Shown one piece after another: positions 41,517 through 52,170 of a DNA stretch of 64,000 bases (its first letter is position 1; each line of letters starts with the position of its first letter). The notes beneath the pieces are model-generated. The model had not been told where the DNA came from and did not search any database. It saw only the letters and a program-made list of their open reading frames with translations. The stretch comes from Lunularia cruciata (taxonomy: Eukaryota > Streptophyta > Marchantiopsida > Lunulariales > Lunulariaceae). Position numbers and translations under genes: made by a program. Location of the stretch: NCBI GenBank assembly GCA_948567375.1, contig OX419759.1, positions 60,551,493-60,615,492 on the forward strand, in the 5' to 3' direction.

Positions 41517-44500
41517 CCTATGCAAGTTTGCTTCACTTGCAAGGTATGATATCTAATCGGGGTTGTAGAATTTTGGTTGATTCTGGAAGTTCAGAGAATT
41601 GCATGTCTATGCAAGTAGCAAAGGAATTGGGTATTCCTATCAAGCCAGTGATTGGAAGTAGTTTGATGATGGCGGATGGTAGAAAGGGTTCTGCATTCCG
41701 CACCTTGCATCCTGTTACCTTCAAGATTGGGAAGGAGTATTTGGAGTGTATGAGGTTTGTAGTGGCACCTCTATACTATGATATCATTCTGGGTCTACCT
41801 TGGCTTGAATGTCATAAGGTTCAATTTGATTGGACCCGACACCAAATTCAAGTACAACACCAAGGTAGGAATTTCCGATTAGGTTGTCTAGCACCTCTGA
41901 GTAAGACACCTAAGAATAGTCAGTCCCAAGATGGGAAGTTTGTCGAGAAGGTAGCCATAGAGCAAATCTGGAAGGGAGATGAGTCCCAAGATGGGAAGTT
42001 TGCCAGGAAGGCAACCATGGAGCAAGCTCGGAAGAGAGATGAGTCCCTAGAAGGGAAGTTTGTTAATGAAGCAGCCATAGAGCAAGCTTTGGAGGAAGAT
42101 AAGTCTGTATTCGCAGTGTGGATCAAGCCGATTGCACAAGAACAATCTGAGGAGGGCCAAGTGCCGCATCAAGCAACGGTTGATCGGATAGTTCAAGAGT
42201 TTGCAGATGTGTTTCCGGATGATCTGCCAAAGGGATTACCCTCTGATCGAGGTATGCCCTTCAAGATCGAGTTATTGCCAGGGAGTACTCCAGTGAGTAG
42301 ACCAATCTATCGGCTCTCACCAAAGGAGTTGGAGGAGTTGCGAACAACACTTATAGAGTTGTTGGAGAAGGATTTCATACAACATAGTACCTCTCCTTGG
42401 GGAGCACCGATACTATTTGTTCCAAAGAAGGATGGAGGACTTCGTTTCTGTATTGATTACCGTGGGCTCAATAAGCAAACTGTGAAGAATGCATATCCCT
42501 TGCCTCGGATCGATGACTTGCTTGATCAATTAAGTGGAGCACGATACTTTTCCAAGCTAGATCTTCGTAGCGGCTATTGGCAAATTCCTATTGAAGGAGA
42601 GGACATGAAAAAGACTGCCTTTCGTACAAGGTATGGACATTTTGAGTGGAGAGTTCTACCTTTCGGACTCACTAATGCTCCAGCAGTCTTCATGGATCAG
42701 ATGCATCGGGTGTTGGAGGGGCTATTGGATCAGTCTGTGGTAGTGTTCTTAGATGATATCTTAATCTATAGTAGGACAGAGGCAGAACACATGAATCATG
42801 TGCGAGAAGTCCTAAGACGACTACGACAGTGGAAATTTTACTGCAAGAAGTCAAAGTGTGCTTTTTGGCAAAAGGAGGTTACCTTCTTGGGTCATAAGAT
42901 CTCATCAGAGGGGATCAAGATGGAAGAAGAGAAGATCAAGGCCATTACTGATTGGCCTACCCCGAAGGATGCTACCAAAGTACGAGCGTTCAACGGATTG
43001 GCCAGTTTTTACCGACGGTTCATCCACTATTATGCTCACGTGGCTGCACCATTGACTGACCTCTTGGGAAAGGACTCGAGCTTCCAATGGACCACCAAGC
43101 ATGAAGAAGCATTCCAAAAGTTAAAGCATATGGTGTCTTCAAGACCCATTCTTCAACCATATGATCCTCAACTACCTTGTGTGGTTGATTTTGATGCTTC
43201 TAACTTTGCAATTGGAGCTGTGTTGCAACAAGAATTTCCAGATGGCCTACATCCTATTGCCTTTGTGTCTCGCTGACTAAATACAGCTGAAAGAAATTAC
43301 TCTGCTTGAGATCGGGAACAACTTGCAATGGTATATGCCACCAAGGTATGGAGGCATTATCTCTTGGGGAAATAAGTGATCATGCGAATTGATCACAAGC
43401 CATTGTTGCAGACCTTACACCTAGAGCACATGAAGAGTCAACATCATCGATGGGAAGAGCAAGTCCAATTGTTCGACATCAAACTTGAGTACAAACCAGG
43501 TCGGTTCCCTGTCATCCCTGATGCTCTATCACGACGACCTGATTTGAAGTCTCTTCCTCTCATCGCGGCAGTAATTACGACGGTGTCAATTGATCCCAAG
43601 ATTCATAACGAGTTTCGGTTAGCCCTACAGCAAGATCCCTTCTTCCAAATGGTACACGATCGTCTAACAGCACGCGACAAGGAGTACAACACCTTCTCCT
43701 TCAAGGAAGGCCTTTTATTCCATGCAGACCAGATCTATGTTCCAACCAAAGGTGATCTTCGACTTGTGCGCCTTCAAGAAGCCCATGATTTACCAATAGC
43801 TGGTCATATGGGAGTGGACAAGACCTTGGGCACCCTCCAACGCCAATGGTGGTGGCCCAACATGACACGAGATGTTTGAGACTTTGTCCGATCATGTGAG
43901 AGTTGCCAACGGAACAAGGCCAGCAACCAGAAGCCGAGTGGACTCCTTCAACCACTCGCCATTCCATCCGCTCGTTAGGAGCATGTGAGCTTGGATCTCA
44001 TCACATCCTTGCCAAAGACAAAACAAGGACACACCGCAATTGTGGTGTTTGTGGATAAGCTTAGTAAGCAAATCCACTTGGCACCAACCTGTGATACCGT
44101 GGATGCTCCAACCTTAGCGCAAATCTACTTCGACAATGTCTTCAAGCATCATGGGATGCCACGTGTACTCATCTCCGACCGTGATCCTCGATTTACCAGG
44201 AAGTTTTGGCAAGCACTCTTCCAGATACTCGGCACCAAGCTTGCTTTGTCCACGGCCTATCATCCTCAAACTGATGGACAAACCAAACGCGCCAATCGTA
44301 CATTGGAGGATATGTTGCGGGCCTTTGTCAATGTCCACCATACCAACTGGGATGAATGTCTTGCAGCTGCAGAATTTGCCTACAACAATTCCAAACAGGC
44401 AAGCACTGGATTTTCTCCCTTCTTTCTCAATTTTGGCCAAGATCCGCTTGTTCCAAATTCTCTTCTTGCTCCCCCTCCCTCTCAGGTTCCTCATACTTCT

Positions 44501-45070
44501 ACATTCTTGACCACTATATCCCAATCTCTCCAACAAGCCAAATCTCACCTCCTTGTTGCTCAGAATCGCCAAAAACAATATGCAGACCATCATCGTCGTG
44601 ATCTCACCTTTGAAGTTGGTGATAAAGTCATGCTATCCTCTAGTAACCTCCCTCTCCCACTTGATACCCAAGTTTGTAAACTTGCTCCTAATTGGATAGG
44701 ACCCTTTGATATCACCCACATTATCTCTCCTGTTGCTTATCGTCTTGCCTTACCTTGTCACATGCGTATCCATCCTGTCTTTCATATTTCCAAGTTGAAA
44801 CCCTTTGTTCCTAACCCTTCTTCCTTTTCCTCTCGAGTCCAACCTCCCCCTCTTCCTGTCCCTATCAATGATCATGAGGAGTACGAAGTTGATCGTATCC
44901 TTGCGCGTTGCCATATTCAACGAGGCCGTCACCAACATACGGAGTACAAGGTCCTTTGGAAAGGGTATCCCCTTCATGATGCTACATGGGAACCTCTTTC
45001 TCACCTCCAGAATGCACAGATGGCCATCAAGGAATTTGAAGCTTCACTGGCGACGAGGACGTCACCAACT

Positions 45071-45085
45071 AGCGGCGGGGGAATA
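45071..45085 (+). other. element 1 polypurine tract
   Basis: AGCGGCGGGGGAATA directly before the 3' LTR. It is shorter and less pure than usual and overlaps the pol coding frame. Confidence 0.7.
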
Positions 45086-45508
45086 TGTAACAATATGGAG
45101 TTTAGTGACGAAGTTAGTCGGGCTTACAAAGTAGAGAATAAGACAAAATAGCCTAGAATATTCTAGAAGCATCTAAGAAGCTTCTTAGGAAGCTTCCCAA
45201 CTAGTTAACTTGCGCCCTAAGCAGGTAGCTTCTAGAAGGAAGCTTCTAGAAGCTTCTAACTAGCTTAGCTTGCCCGCCAAGTAGGCGGCTTCTAGAAGGA
45301 AGCTTCTTGAGAAGCTTCCTAGTTAACTTGGCTTGCACTCTAAGAAAGCAGCTCAAGGAAACTTCTTGAGAAGCTTCAAGGGTCTTGTATGCTACCTATA
45401 AATACCAAGGCCGAAGCTCATGCTAGGCATTCGGAGTTTTCCCTCATTCAAGTGTCCCAATGTGAGCTTCCATTCTCCTATTTCTCTCCTCGGTTTTGGT
45501 CTTTTACA
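45086..45508 (+). repeat. element 1 3' LTR
   Basis: Identical to the 5' LTR except for one A-to-G difference at 45383 (GGGTCTTG). It carries the same heat-shock-element-like array and TATA box, so transcription from here could read into the right flank. Confidence 0.97.
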
Positions 45509-45513
45509 TTGTG

Positions 45514-45915
45514 GGTCCCACTCCATTGATGCTCCTCTAGGCTTTGGAACATATATTTCATTCTTAGTAACTATGGCAAATGCATCTACTTGTGCTGCTC
45601 TACACATTAAATCAAGGACATCTGTATCACTAGCATAAGATGTGGAACTCTCAACACTTGAATTTGATCTCCTCTAAGCTATGGCCATGCTAGCCAACCT
45701 TTATTCTAACTGCTCAATCCAAGCAACCATGGTTATATCAAAAGCAAGGGTAGGTATCAGACTTCTACAAGGTGTAGGTCCTCTGCCATTGCATCCTCCA
45801 TGACTTGGGGCTTGTCTACCACTTGCCATAGTAGCCCTACCACTTTATAACTCTAATTGTATCAAAGCATCAATCACTAATATGACCAAATCTATGGTAA
45901 TGGTCACATTTGTCT
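45514..45915 (-). pseudogene. minus-strand transposon-like coding remnant, right part
   Basis: On the minus strand this reads ASGRQAPSHGGCNGRGPTPC, LDLMCRAAQVDAFAIVTKNE and IYVPKPRGASMEWDP up to the element 1 insertion point, with interrupting stops. It is coding-like but unidentified. It is the other side of the sequence into which element 1 inserted. Confidence 0.35.
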
Positions 45916-45920
45916 CTTAG

Positions 45921-46669
45921 TGTAATCTTCCAAGGATAAGAGACCTGAAGAAAAACACACAAGAAGAAACACACAATTTCACACTCAACCACCGGTGCCC
46001 TAAAGGAGCACCTTGATTGTATTATACAGCAAAGAGGACTCATCCAAAGGAAGCTCCACCCTTGGATTGGATACATGGATTGGGGACCTGTAAGTGAGCT
46101 CTACCCTTAAATTGGTTGCATGCATAGGTGACATGTCGGTTTTGATTCTATCAGGTTGGTCAAACCACCTTTGACTAGAAGGAATCTTTAGAGAATCTTC
46201 CTATATGAATCTCCAAATCGCATGGGTGAGGTACCATTGGAAAGCTCTCAACAAGAAAAACTTAGGGGGAGAGAAGGCCAACCTTACCTTTTGTGGGGGG
46301 GGGGAATTTGCACATTTTTTAGGCCTACTTATTTTGTTTAGATCTCCAAAATTAGCTCTAAAGTTCTAGGCTATTTTTAGCTCTTGCATTATTAGTAAAA
46401 GTCCTCTTTTGGTGACACCTCTATCTGAAATACCTAGCCCATCATGCATAACATCCTTCTAGATATTACCAAGTCAATTTCCACCTCTAGATAATATGTC
46501 TAGTGTTTATTACACAAATTCAAGCTATTTTGACTCTTGCCATATTAGAATAAGTACTCTTTTGGTGACAGTACTATCTGATCTACCTAGTGCATCATAC
46601 ATAAATTCTTCCAAGTTTTACCAAGCCAATTTTCAACTCTAGATGATATGTCTAGCTATTGGTATTACA
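45921..46669 (-). mobile_element. solo LTR of the element-2 family, reverse orientation
   Basis: On the minus strand it begins TGTAATACCAATAGCTAGAC and ends GGAAGATTACA. It matches the element-2 LTRs along its length, including the internal duplication, but is the most diverged copy in the window. Flanks are CTTAG (45916-45920) and CTAAG (46670-46674), a target duplication with one mismatch. A run of ten G lies near 46296. Confidence 0.88.
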
Positions 46670-46674
46670 CTAAG

Positions 46675-49600
46675 CTAGTTATGGCACTCCAAAGGTATCA
46701 TGCCTACTACCTTTGAGGCACTCTCTCTTAACCTTGGAGGCACTCTCTCTTATGGTGAGGTCTACCACAAGTCCGACAAGCAACACCACCACCCTTTAGC
46801 TACTATTGACCAAAAAATGAAGGTAAGGATCTAGGTGCACTAGGCCCTCCACTCGCTCCATAAGATCATGGTTATCCACTTTGCTCTCAAAAGCCAAAAC
46901 AATGTGATGCACTCTAGAAGAGGTAACAACTATAGATGAGGTCTTGCTACCAAATCTAGATGTCATCACTCCACTCTCTCCTCCATCATGTTCAACTCAA
47001 TACACTCAGCCAACCCAAGGACCATTGCCAAAGTTGGTAAGGCAGCCAACAACAATATAACATTGGCATCCATGTTGCAACTCCATATCCAATATCCTAT
47101 ACCAAAACTAGATTGCTTGGGATCAATAACTCCTTGAGTGAAATTGATTAGTTATCTCATGCAAGTGTATTCCTTGCATAAACTCCTTAGCCTTCCTTGG
47201 AACTCTTGCAAGCTCTTCAACTTGTCAGTTTGCACTCCTTGGTAGTTTTGTCTCAAGCACTAGAAAAACTCTATCATGGTGTTAAACCTAAGTATTGCAT
47301 CACCTCCTACAATAGTACCTCCACTCATAGTAGCATCATTCCTAACTAGAGCACCTCCATTGGATACACCAATGCTACTAGAGCTATAACTCATGGGTAT
47401 TGCCAATTTACCCTAGAAACTAAGCCTAAAATGATTGAGATGTAGTTTGGAGACAAGTATTATCTCCATAGCTCAATCTTCTTCAAGAAAGCTCTCCTAA
47501 ACTCATAGTAGCTATCCATTGACAGACCCTCCAAGTGCTAAAGCAACTCTTTCTATACCATGAAGGAGGTAAATAAATTCAAGTTCTATATCTATTGTAG
47601 ATCATACCAACTATCAAACTCTTGGATGAAATCATCCAACTTAATGGTACCCATTGTACTAGAGTAATGCCTAGGGCCTTTATGCACTATAAATCTTGTC
47701 CATGTCCCACAAAAATAGTGTGGACACACCATGTGTACTCTCAAGTCAAGAATTAGCTCAAGAATTAGCTCTTGTGTCAAATTCCAACTCATTCGGACCT
47801 AAGATATGGGTTGATACCAAGCATCACTCCATGTAAACCCAATGTCTATTTCAACAAAATCTCCTCTATAAACCTTGGAGAACTCCATTGTGATGATGTA
47901 CTCCAAACTACAATTGTAACCACCAATTACCACAATGAACTAAAAAACACTCATTAATGTACCTCTAATTATAACAACCACACTAAAGGAAAGGCAATTT
48001 GTAACTTATTATCACAACACACTCTCATAGGCCATCACTTCCTAACACCAAGTACCACCACCAACCAAAAATCACTCATTAATGTACCTCTAACTATGAC
48101 AACCACACTAAAGGGAAGGGCAATTTGTAACTTGTTATCACAACATACACTCTCACGATCTAATGCCATCACTTCCTATCTCATTAGAGAGAAACATATG
48201 TAGTCTGATTGATCATCATTTCAACCTCACTATCTAAAACACACTAGAGCACCAATACTCTAAATATCAAGGCACCTCACACAAATGTGGTGCACAAATA
48301 AGAAGTAGCGAATAGAGAGATTCCAATCATAAAAAAATCTAAATGATTAGCCTCCATCTTCCAAATTAAAACCGGACTGTCTCTATTACCATTTGGCATT
48401 TGATATAATATGAATGTTTAAAACATCTACTCTTATGTTGTTAGGATCACCAAAGAAAGACGGGATCAAACATCCTTTCCTAGCCAAAGCTACATGAGTA
48501 TATTTATCAGTCTACCAATCACTAGGACAACAAGTGAGTGTGGACCAATAATTGGCTAGGGCACCAATCTATGAACCACAGATTTGGGATTCAAACCCTT
48601 CTATGCACAATGTTGAAGGGTGGGCAAATTTTGCCAAAAAATAGTCTAACCTAGCTAGCCTCATGCAAGCAAACTTACTTATTGTAGCCTCTCTAGCACA
48701 CTGTCCTATGCCTTGAAGCCTCTAAGTGTTAAATTTGGCTAACCTCCACCAAATTTGACATGCTTCCAAATTTAGCAAACATTTGCCAACTTGACCTCTA
48801 AATGTTAAATTTGGTTAACCTCCACCAAATTTGACACACTTCTAAATTTAGCCAACATTTTCTAACATTTTCTAACTTGACCTCTAAACTTGGCCAACCT
48901 CCACCAACTCAAACCTCCAAATCAAGTGAATCCTTCCCCAATTTAATAGATCTCCAAGTATTCTACCAATTTGGAAAATCTGTACATCCCTAATTTGAGA
49001 GGATGGGTTCCTCAATCTAGCTCCAATTTTTCCCCTTAGGACTCAATTTGCACCACCACAACCTCCAATTTCACTTTCTTTCTTTCAAGTTGAACACCCA
49101 TTGACTCAATTCAATCTCGATTCCACAAAACTTGGGAGTGCTTCCACACACCATCCGCCCAACTGTCAATTTGACTATCATTCTACAATAGTTCCCACAA
49201 AGCTGTTGCACATGATCTACTCTTTAAGAAATCAAGCAATGATCTCCCAGGCCTAGAAATACTACCAATGCCCACTCTTCCTACACCCTATTTCCTCCTA
49301 ATTTCACTTCTCTAATATAATCAATTTAGTTCACACTCAACTCAAATCAAAAATCAATTATTAAACTCAAGAAAATGCAAACAATAAGCATTGATTGTAT
49401 TGTCAAGCCACACCCACTCTAGCTAAGAGACTCAAAGTGATGCTAGTTGGCCTTTATTCACCATAACCAAAAATTCAAAGACTCAACATCAAAGAAGTGA
49501 ACTCTCTAGAGCTACACTTCAAAGGTATAACCTTGGACTAGACCTAACACTCCAACAGTAAAACGGTATCACCAACGACTCATCTAACAGTGTGAATATG

Positions 49601-49760
49601 TGATTGAAGGTAGCTCCAACGGCATGATCAATAGACCTAACACAAAATCAAGCCATCATTAAGTAATCTTTGAACAACTATTGATATAACTATGACTACC
49701 GAGATTAATATTCCAATGTTCGAGCAAACCAGCTTTGGTACTACAAATGTTATGATGCAA
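46675..49760 (-). mobile_element. decayed gypsy gag and LTR-like sequence, reverse orientation
   Basis: Reading the minus strand, LTR-like sequence at about 49600-49395 (complement of the repeat at 24487-25600) comes first. Then follow an eroded region and gag pieces, including MGTIKLDDFIQEFDSWYDLQ near 47650-47590 and a zinc-knuckle-like CRTCGRPHHKREC near 46780-46740. Stops are abundant. A tandem pair of roughly 100-bp A/C-rich segments (CATTAATGTACCTCTAA...) lies at about 47950-48140. The LTR similarity ties it to the same family as gypsy fragment A. Confidence 0.5.
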
Positions 49761-51690
49761 TCACAAAATCAATTAAAATTAATTAATCATTATTTTTTAA
49801 ATTTCATTCTTGTAAAATCATCATTGATTAGTTTATTTTTCAATGGAGTAATGTTGTTTTCTTAGTTATCCTTAAGTGTTACTACTAATAATGTGTATGT
49901 ATTGCATATCCAAATGCAAAGTATATGTAATGCATACATTTTACTATAGACATAACGAGAAGCTTAAATTTACTACTCCTTTGGAATATAATTTGGAGGA
50001 CCTCTATACTTTAAAATCCTTTAATTTTTGATAATATTTCTTATATATTTATTATTATTAAATCAAATATTTACTTGAGTGTTAACATACATGTAGCCAT
50101 CATATTTTTATAATATCTCTTAATTATGTAGCTGAAGCCATTGGTCTATAGGTCACTTGAATTGTTAATAAAAGCAAGACTTTCATCAAGCAAATTGATA
50201 AAATATAATATAATATTTATTGTAAATATAAATTTTTTATGGGAATAGCATTATAGTTTAATCTATTGATGATAAATCCATTCATAATGAAAATGAAGAA
50301 AATATGAAGAAATTTTTTAAAATTTATATGATATTTTTAGATATTGATAAATATAATTTTGCAAATGGATAAGGAATGAAATTACACATTGTACTAGAAT
50401 ATTATCACCAAGTCATAAAATTTATGCTTTCAAGTATATATTTTCATATGAAAATATTTGTTTTAATTATAATGAGTGAAATAATTCTATATATGTAAAT
50501 TTTAATTAATTTAATATATGTGTCATTGATGATCCTCGTTCCTCAATAATATTCTTTAAAAGAACATTTGTAATAGTTAAGTATTAAAAGTTAGGAGAAG
50601 CTCTTAGTTAAAATGTTGTTCTTATAATTTAACAATAAATATGATGATGTAAATTATTATAATAATAGAAAGTATAAGTTTGATTTGAACTTAAAAATAT
50701 ACACATATTTTAGAGATTATAATGTAAAATAGTTTAATTGGATTCAACTATTAGTTCTATAATCATTTGCAGACAATTCAAGAAAATGGGAGATTTTTAT
50801 CAATCTTACATTTGGTATTAAATGAGTTTATTATTTACTATTTATACTGAAATTAACTCAATGACCATATAGTATAGAATAAATATAGAAGTTATCCTTA
50901 ACATCTACTTACTATATATATATATATGAATAATGAAGTAGTTAATATCCAGAAGCTGGACTCCACCCTACGTAATGCTTTTTCCCACCACTATCGTTTT
51001 GGATCAGGTCCATTGGTCCAAGCTTAGAAGGTCACATTTAAAAGGATCAAAAAAGTTCCTTGACAGAAATATAGATAGTGTCTTCTTACTCGATTGATTC
51101 TTTTCTGAAATATTTGGAATGGTCTTCGTTCTCATTCCAGTCAATCAGAAAATCAAATAGATTTTGCATTGCTGATTAATTGCAAACGTATAATATATAA
51201 TAATTATCTTATTTGGCTACTGTGGTTTCTATTAAATAGTGTTTACTTGCTAAATTACGTTGATGTGATCCTATTTAGATAAATATTCATCCATCAAATT
51301 TCAGAAAATAAAATAATTTACTGTTTCAAGGAATTTTAAATTCTAAACGTATTTCATTTATTTAAATAATTTATTTTATTATTTAAATAATTAATTGACA
51401 TTTTTCTTTTATTAGCAATCTACTGGATATCTAACGAAAAGAAATAAACCACTAGTTGGCAGAGGCCCTTATCTGGTCTATTATCGTCGAACTCATGAAG
51501 GTGGCATTGTCTTGTCTAAACAATGAAGAGACAACTCGTTAAATAAAGAAACAGGCGTAGGATAAATAAAGAAGAAAGGTACATTCGCATTTCATGGCTC
51601 ATGGTGCTAATTTAACCCAAACAGCCGCAATTGAGCATTTTCAACACCGTTGATCGAGTATCAAATGGCAGAGTCCTGCACAGAGACTAA
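49761..51690. other. very AT-rich stretch, nothing recognised
   Basis: Extremely AT-rich, with poly-A/T runs and TATATA tracts. No reading frame or structured repeat was found. Confidence 0.5.
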
Positions 51691-51699
51691 CCTGAAGTA

Positions 51700-52170
51700 A
51701 TGACCTCCTTTGCGTTGCGGGGAGTGCCTTCCGCGTGCAGAAGTTCTTACTTGTGCACCGACACGTGGATCCACATTTGGACCGGGTTGTTATTTGGGGC
51801 ACGATGGGCCTTTGCCTGCCTAGATCGGCAAAAGATCACAGGATCGTGAAATCTTGTAATAAAGTCAACATGTCAACAAGGTTGACCGAACGGGTTTCCG
51901 GAAAGGATGTCCTTTCCGGAAGTGCGATACGATAAATCTCTGCCAGTTTGCCCTAGCTTCTGGCAGAGAAGCTAGGGCAAACTGCCCGCCGTGCCGCGGT
52001 CACGTCGTTTGCCGGACTCACGCGAGTACTCGTAATTCCGGGGGAGGAAAGGGCCCCTCTGGGTAAGGACCAAACAAGACGGCGTCGCCAAGTTCAGCCA
52101 GTAGGTCAAGTCACAGGTCTACAGGGTGTCAGTGAAGCTGTAGGGCAGCTCTCACCAACCACCACAAGGG
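51700..52170. other. GC-rich island with two perfect hairpins
   Basis: This island is clearly richer in GC and CpG than its surroundings. It contains a 12-bp inverted repeat with 2-nt loop (51896-51921, TTCCGGAAAGGA arms) and an 18-bp perfect inverted repeat with 5-nt loop (51944-51984, CAGTTTGCCCTAGCTTCT arms). A 66-codon frame at 51735-51935 has no known domain. It could be a promoter, a foldback element or a small-RNA hairpin. None of these is supported further. Confidence 0.6.

Larger units (their letters stand above)
41438..45151 (+). pseudogene. pol: element 1 pol: protease, RT, RNase H, integrase, chromodomain (five premature stops)
   Basis: One frame, reached by -1 slippage, runs to TAG 45149-45151. 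Domains in order: protease with DSGS ([13 protein letters not shown], about 41575); RT ([35 protein letters not shown], catalytic FLDDILIYS near 42750); RNase H ([16 protein letters not shown]); integrase zinc region (HDLPIAGH...CESC); integrase core (SLDLITSLPK, LISDRDPRF, QTDGQTKRAN); chromodomain (EEYEVDRILARC...WKGYPLHDATWEP, about 44875-45000). Stops: TGA 43274, TGA 43307, TAA 43373, TGA 43877, TAG 43976, all transitions. The third catalytic residue of the integrase is lysine, not glutamate. The last 22 codons lie inside the 3' LTR. Confidence 0.95.
39866..45508 (+). mobile_element. element 1: young Ty3/gypsy chromovirus, full length (5643 bp)
   Basis: LTRs of 423 bp at 39866-40288 and 45086-45508 differ at one base (AAGAGTCTTG versus AAGGGTCTTG). 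Perfect target duplications TTGTG lie at 39861-39865 and 45509-45513. Internal order: primer-binding site, 71-codon ORF, gag, -1 frameshift signal, protease, RT, RNase H, integrase, chromodomain, polypurine tract. There are no frameshift mutations in gag or pol, but ten premature stops. The near-identical LTRs point to a recent insertion, while the stops show this copy could not supply its own proteins. Confidence 0.97.

Noticed and set aside
44114-44593. Long minus-strand frame inside the integrase
   Set aside because: It is an antisense shadow of the well-identified pol frame.
40560-45151. Stop codons of element 1 as recoded or RNA-edited codons
   Set aside because: U-to-C editing is an organelle process and would not restore the two TGG-derived stops. 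Similar decay in the other elements points to mutation.
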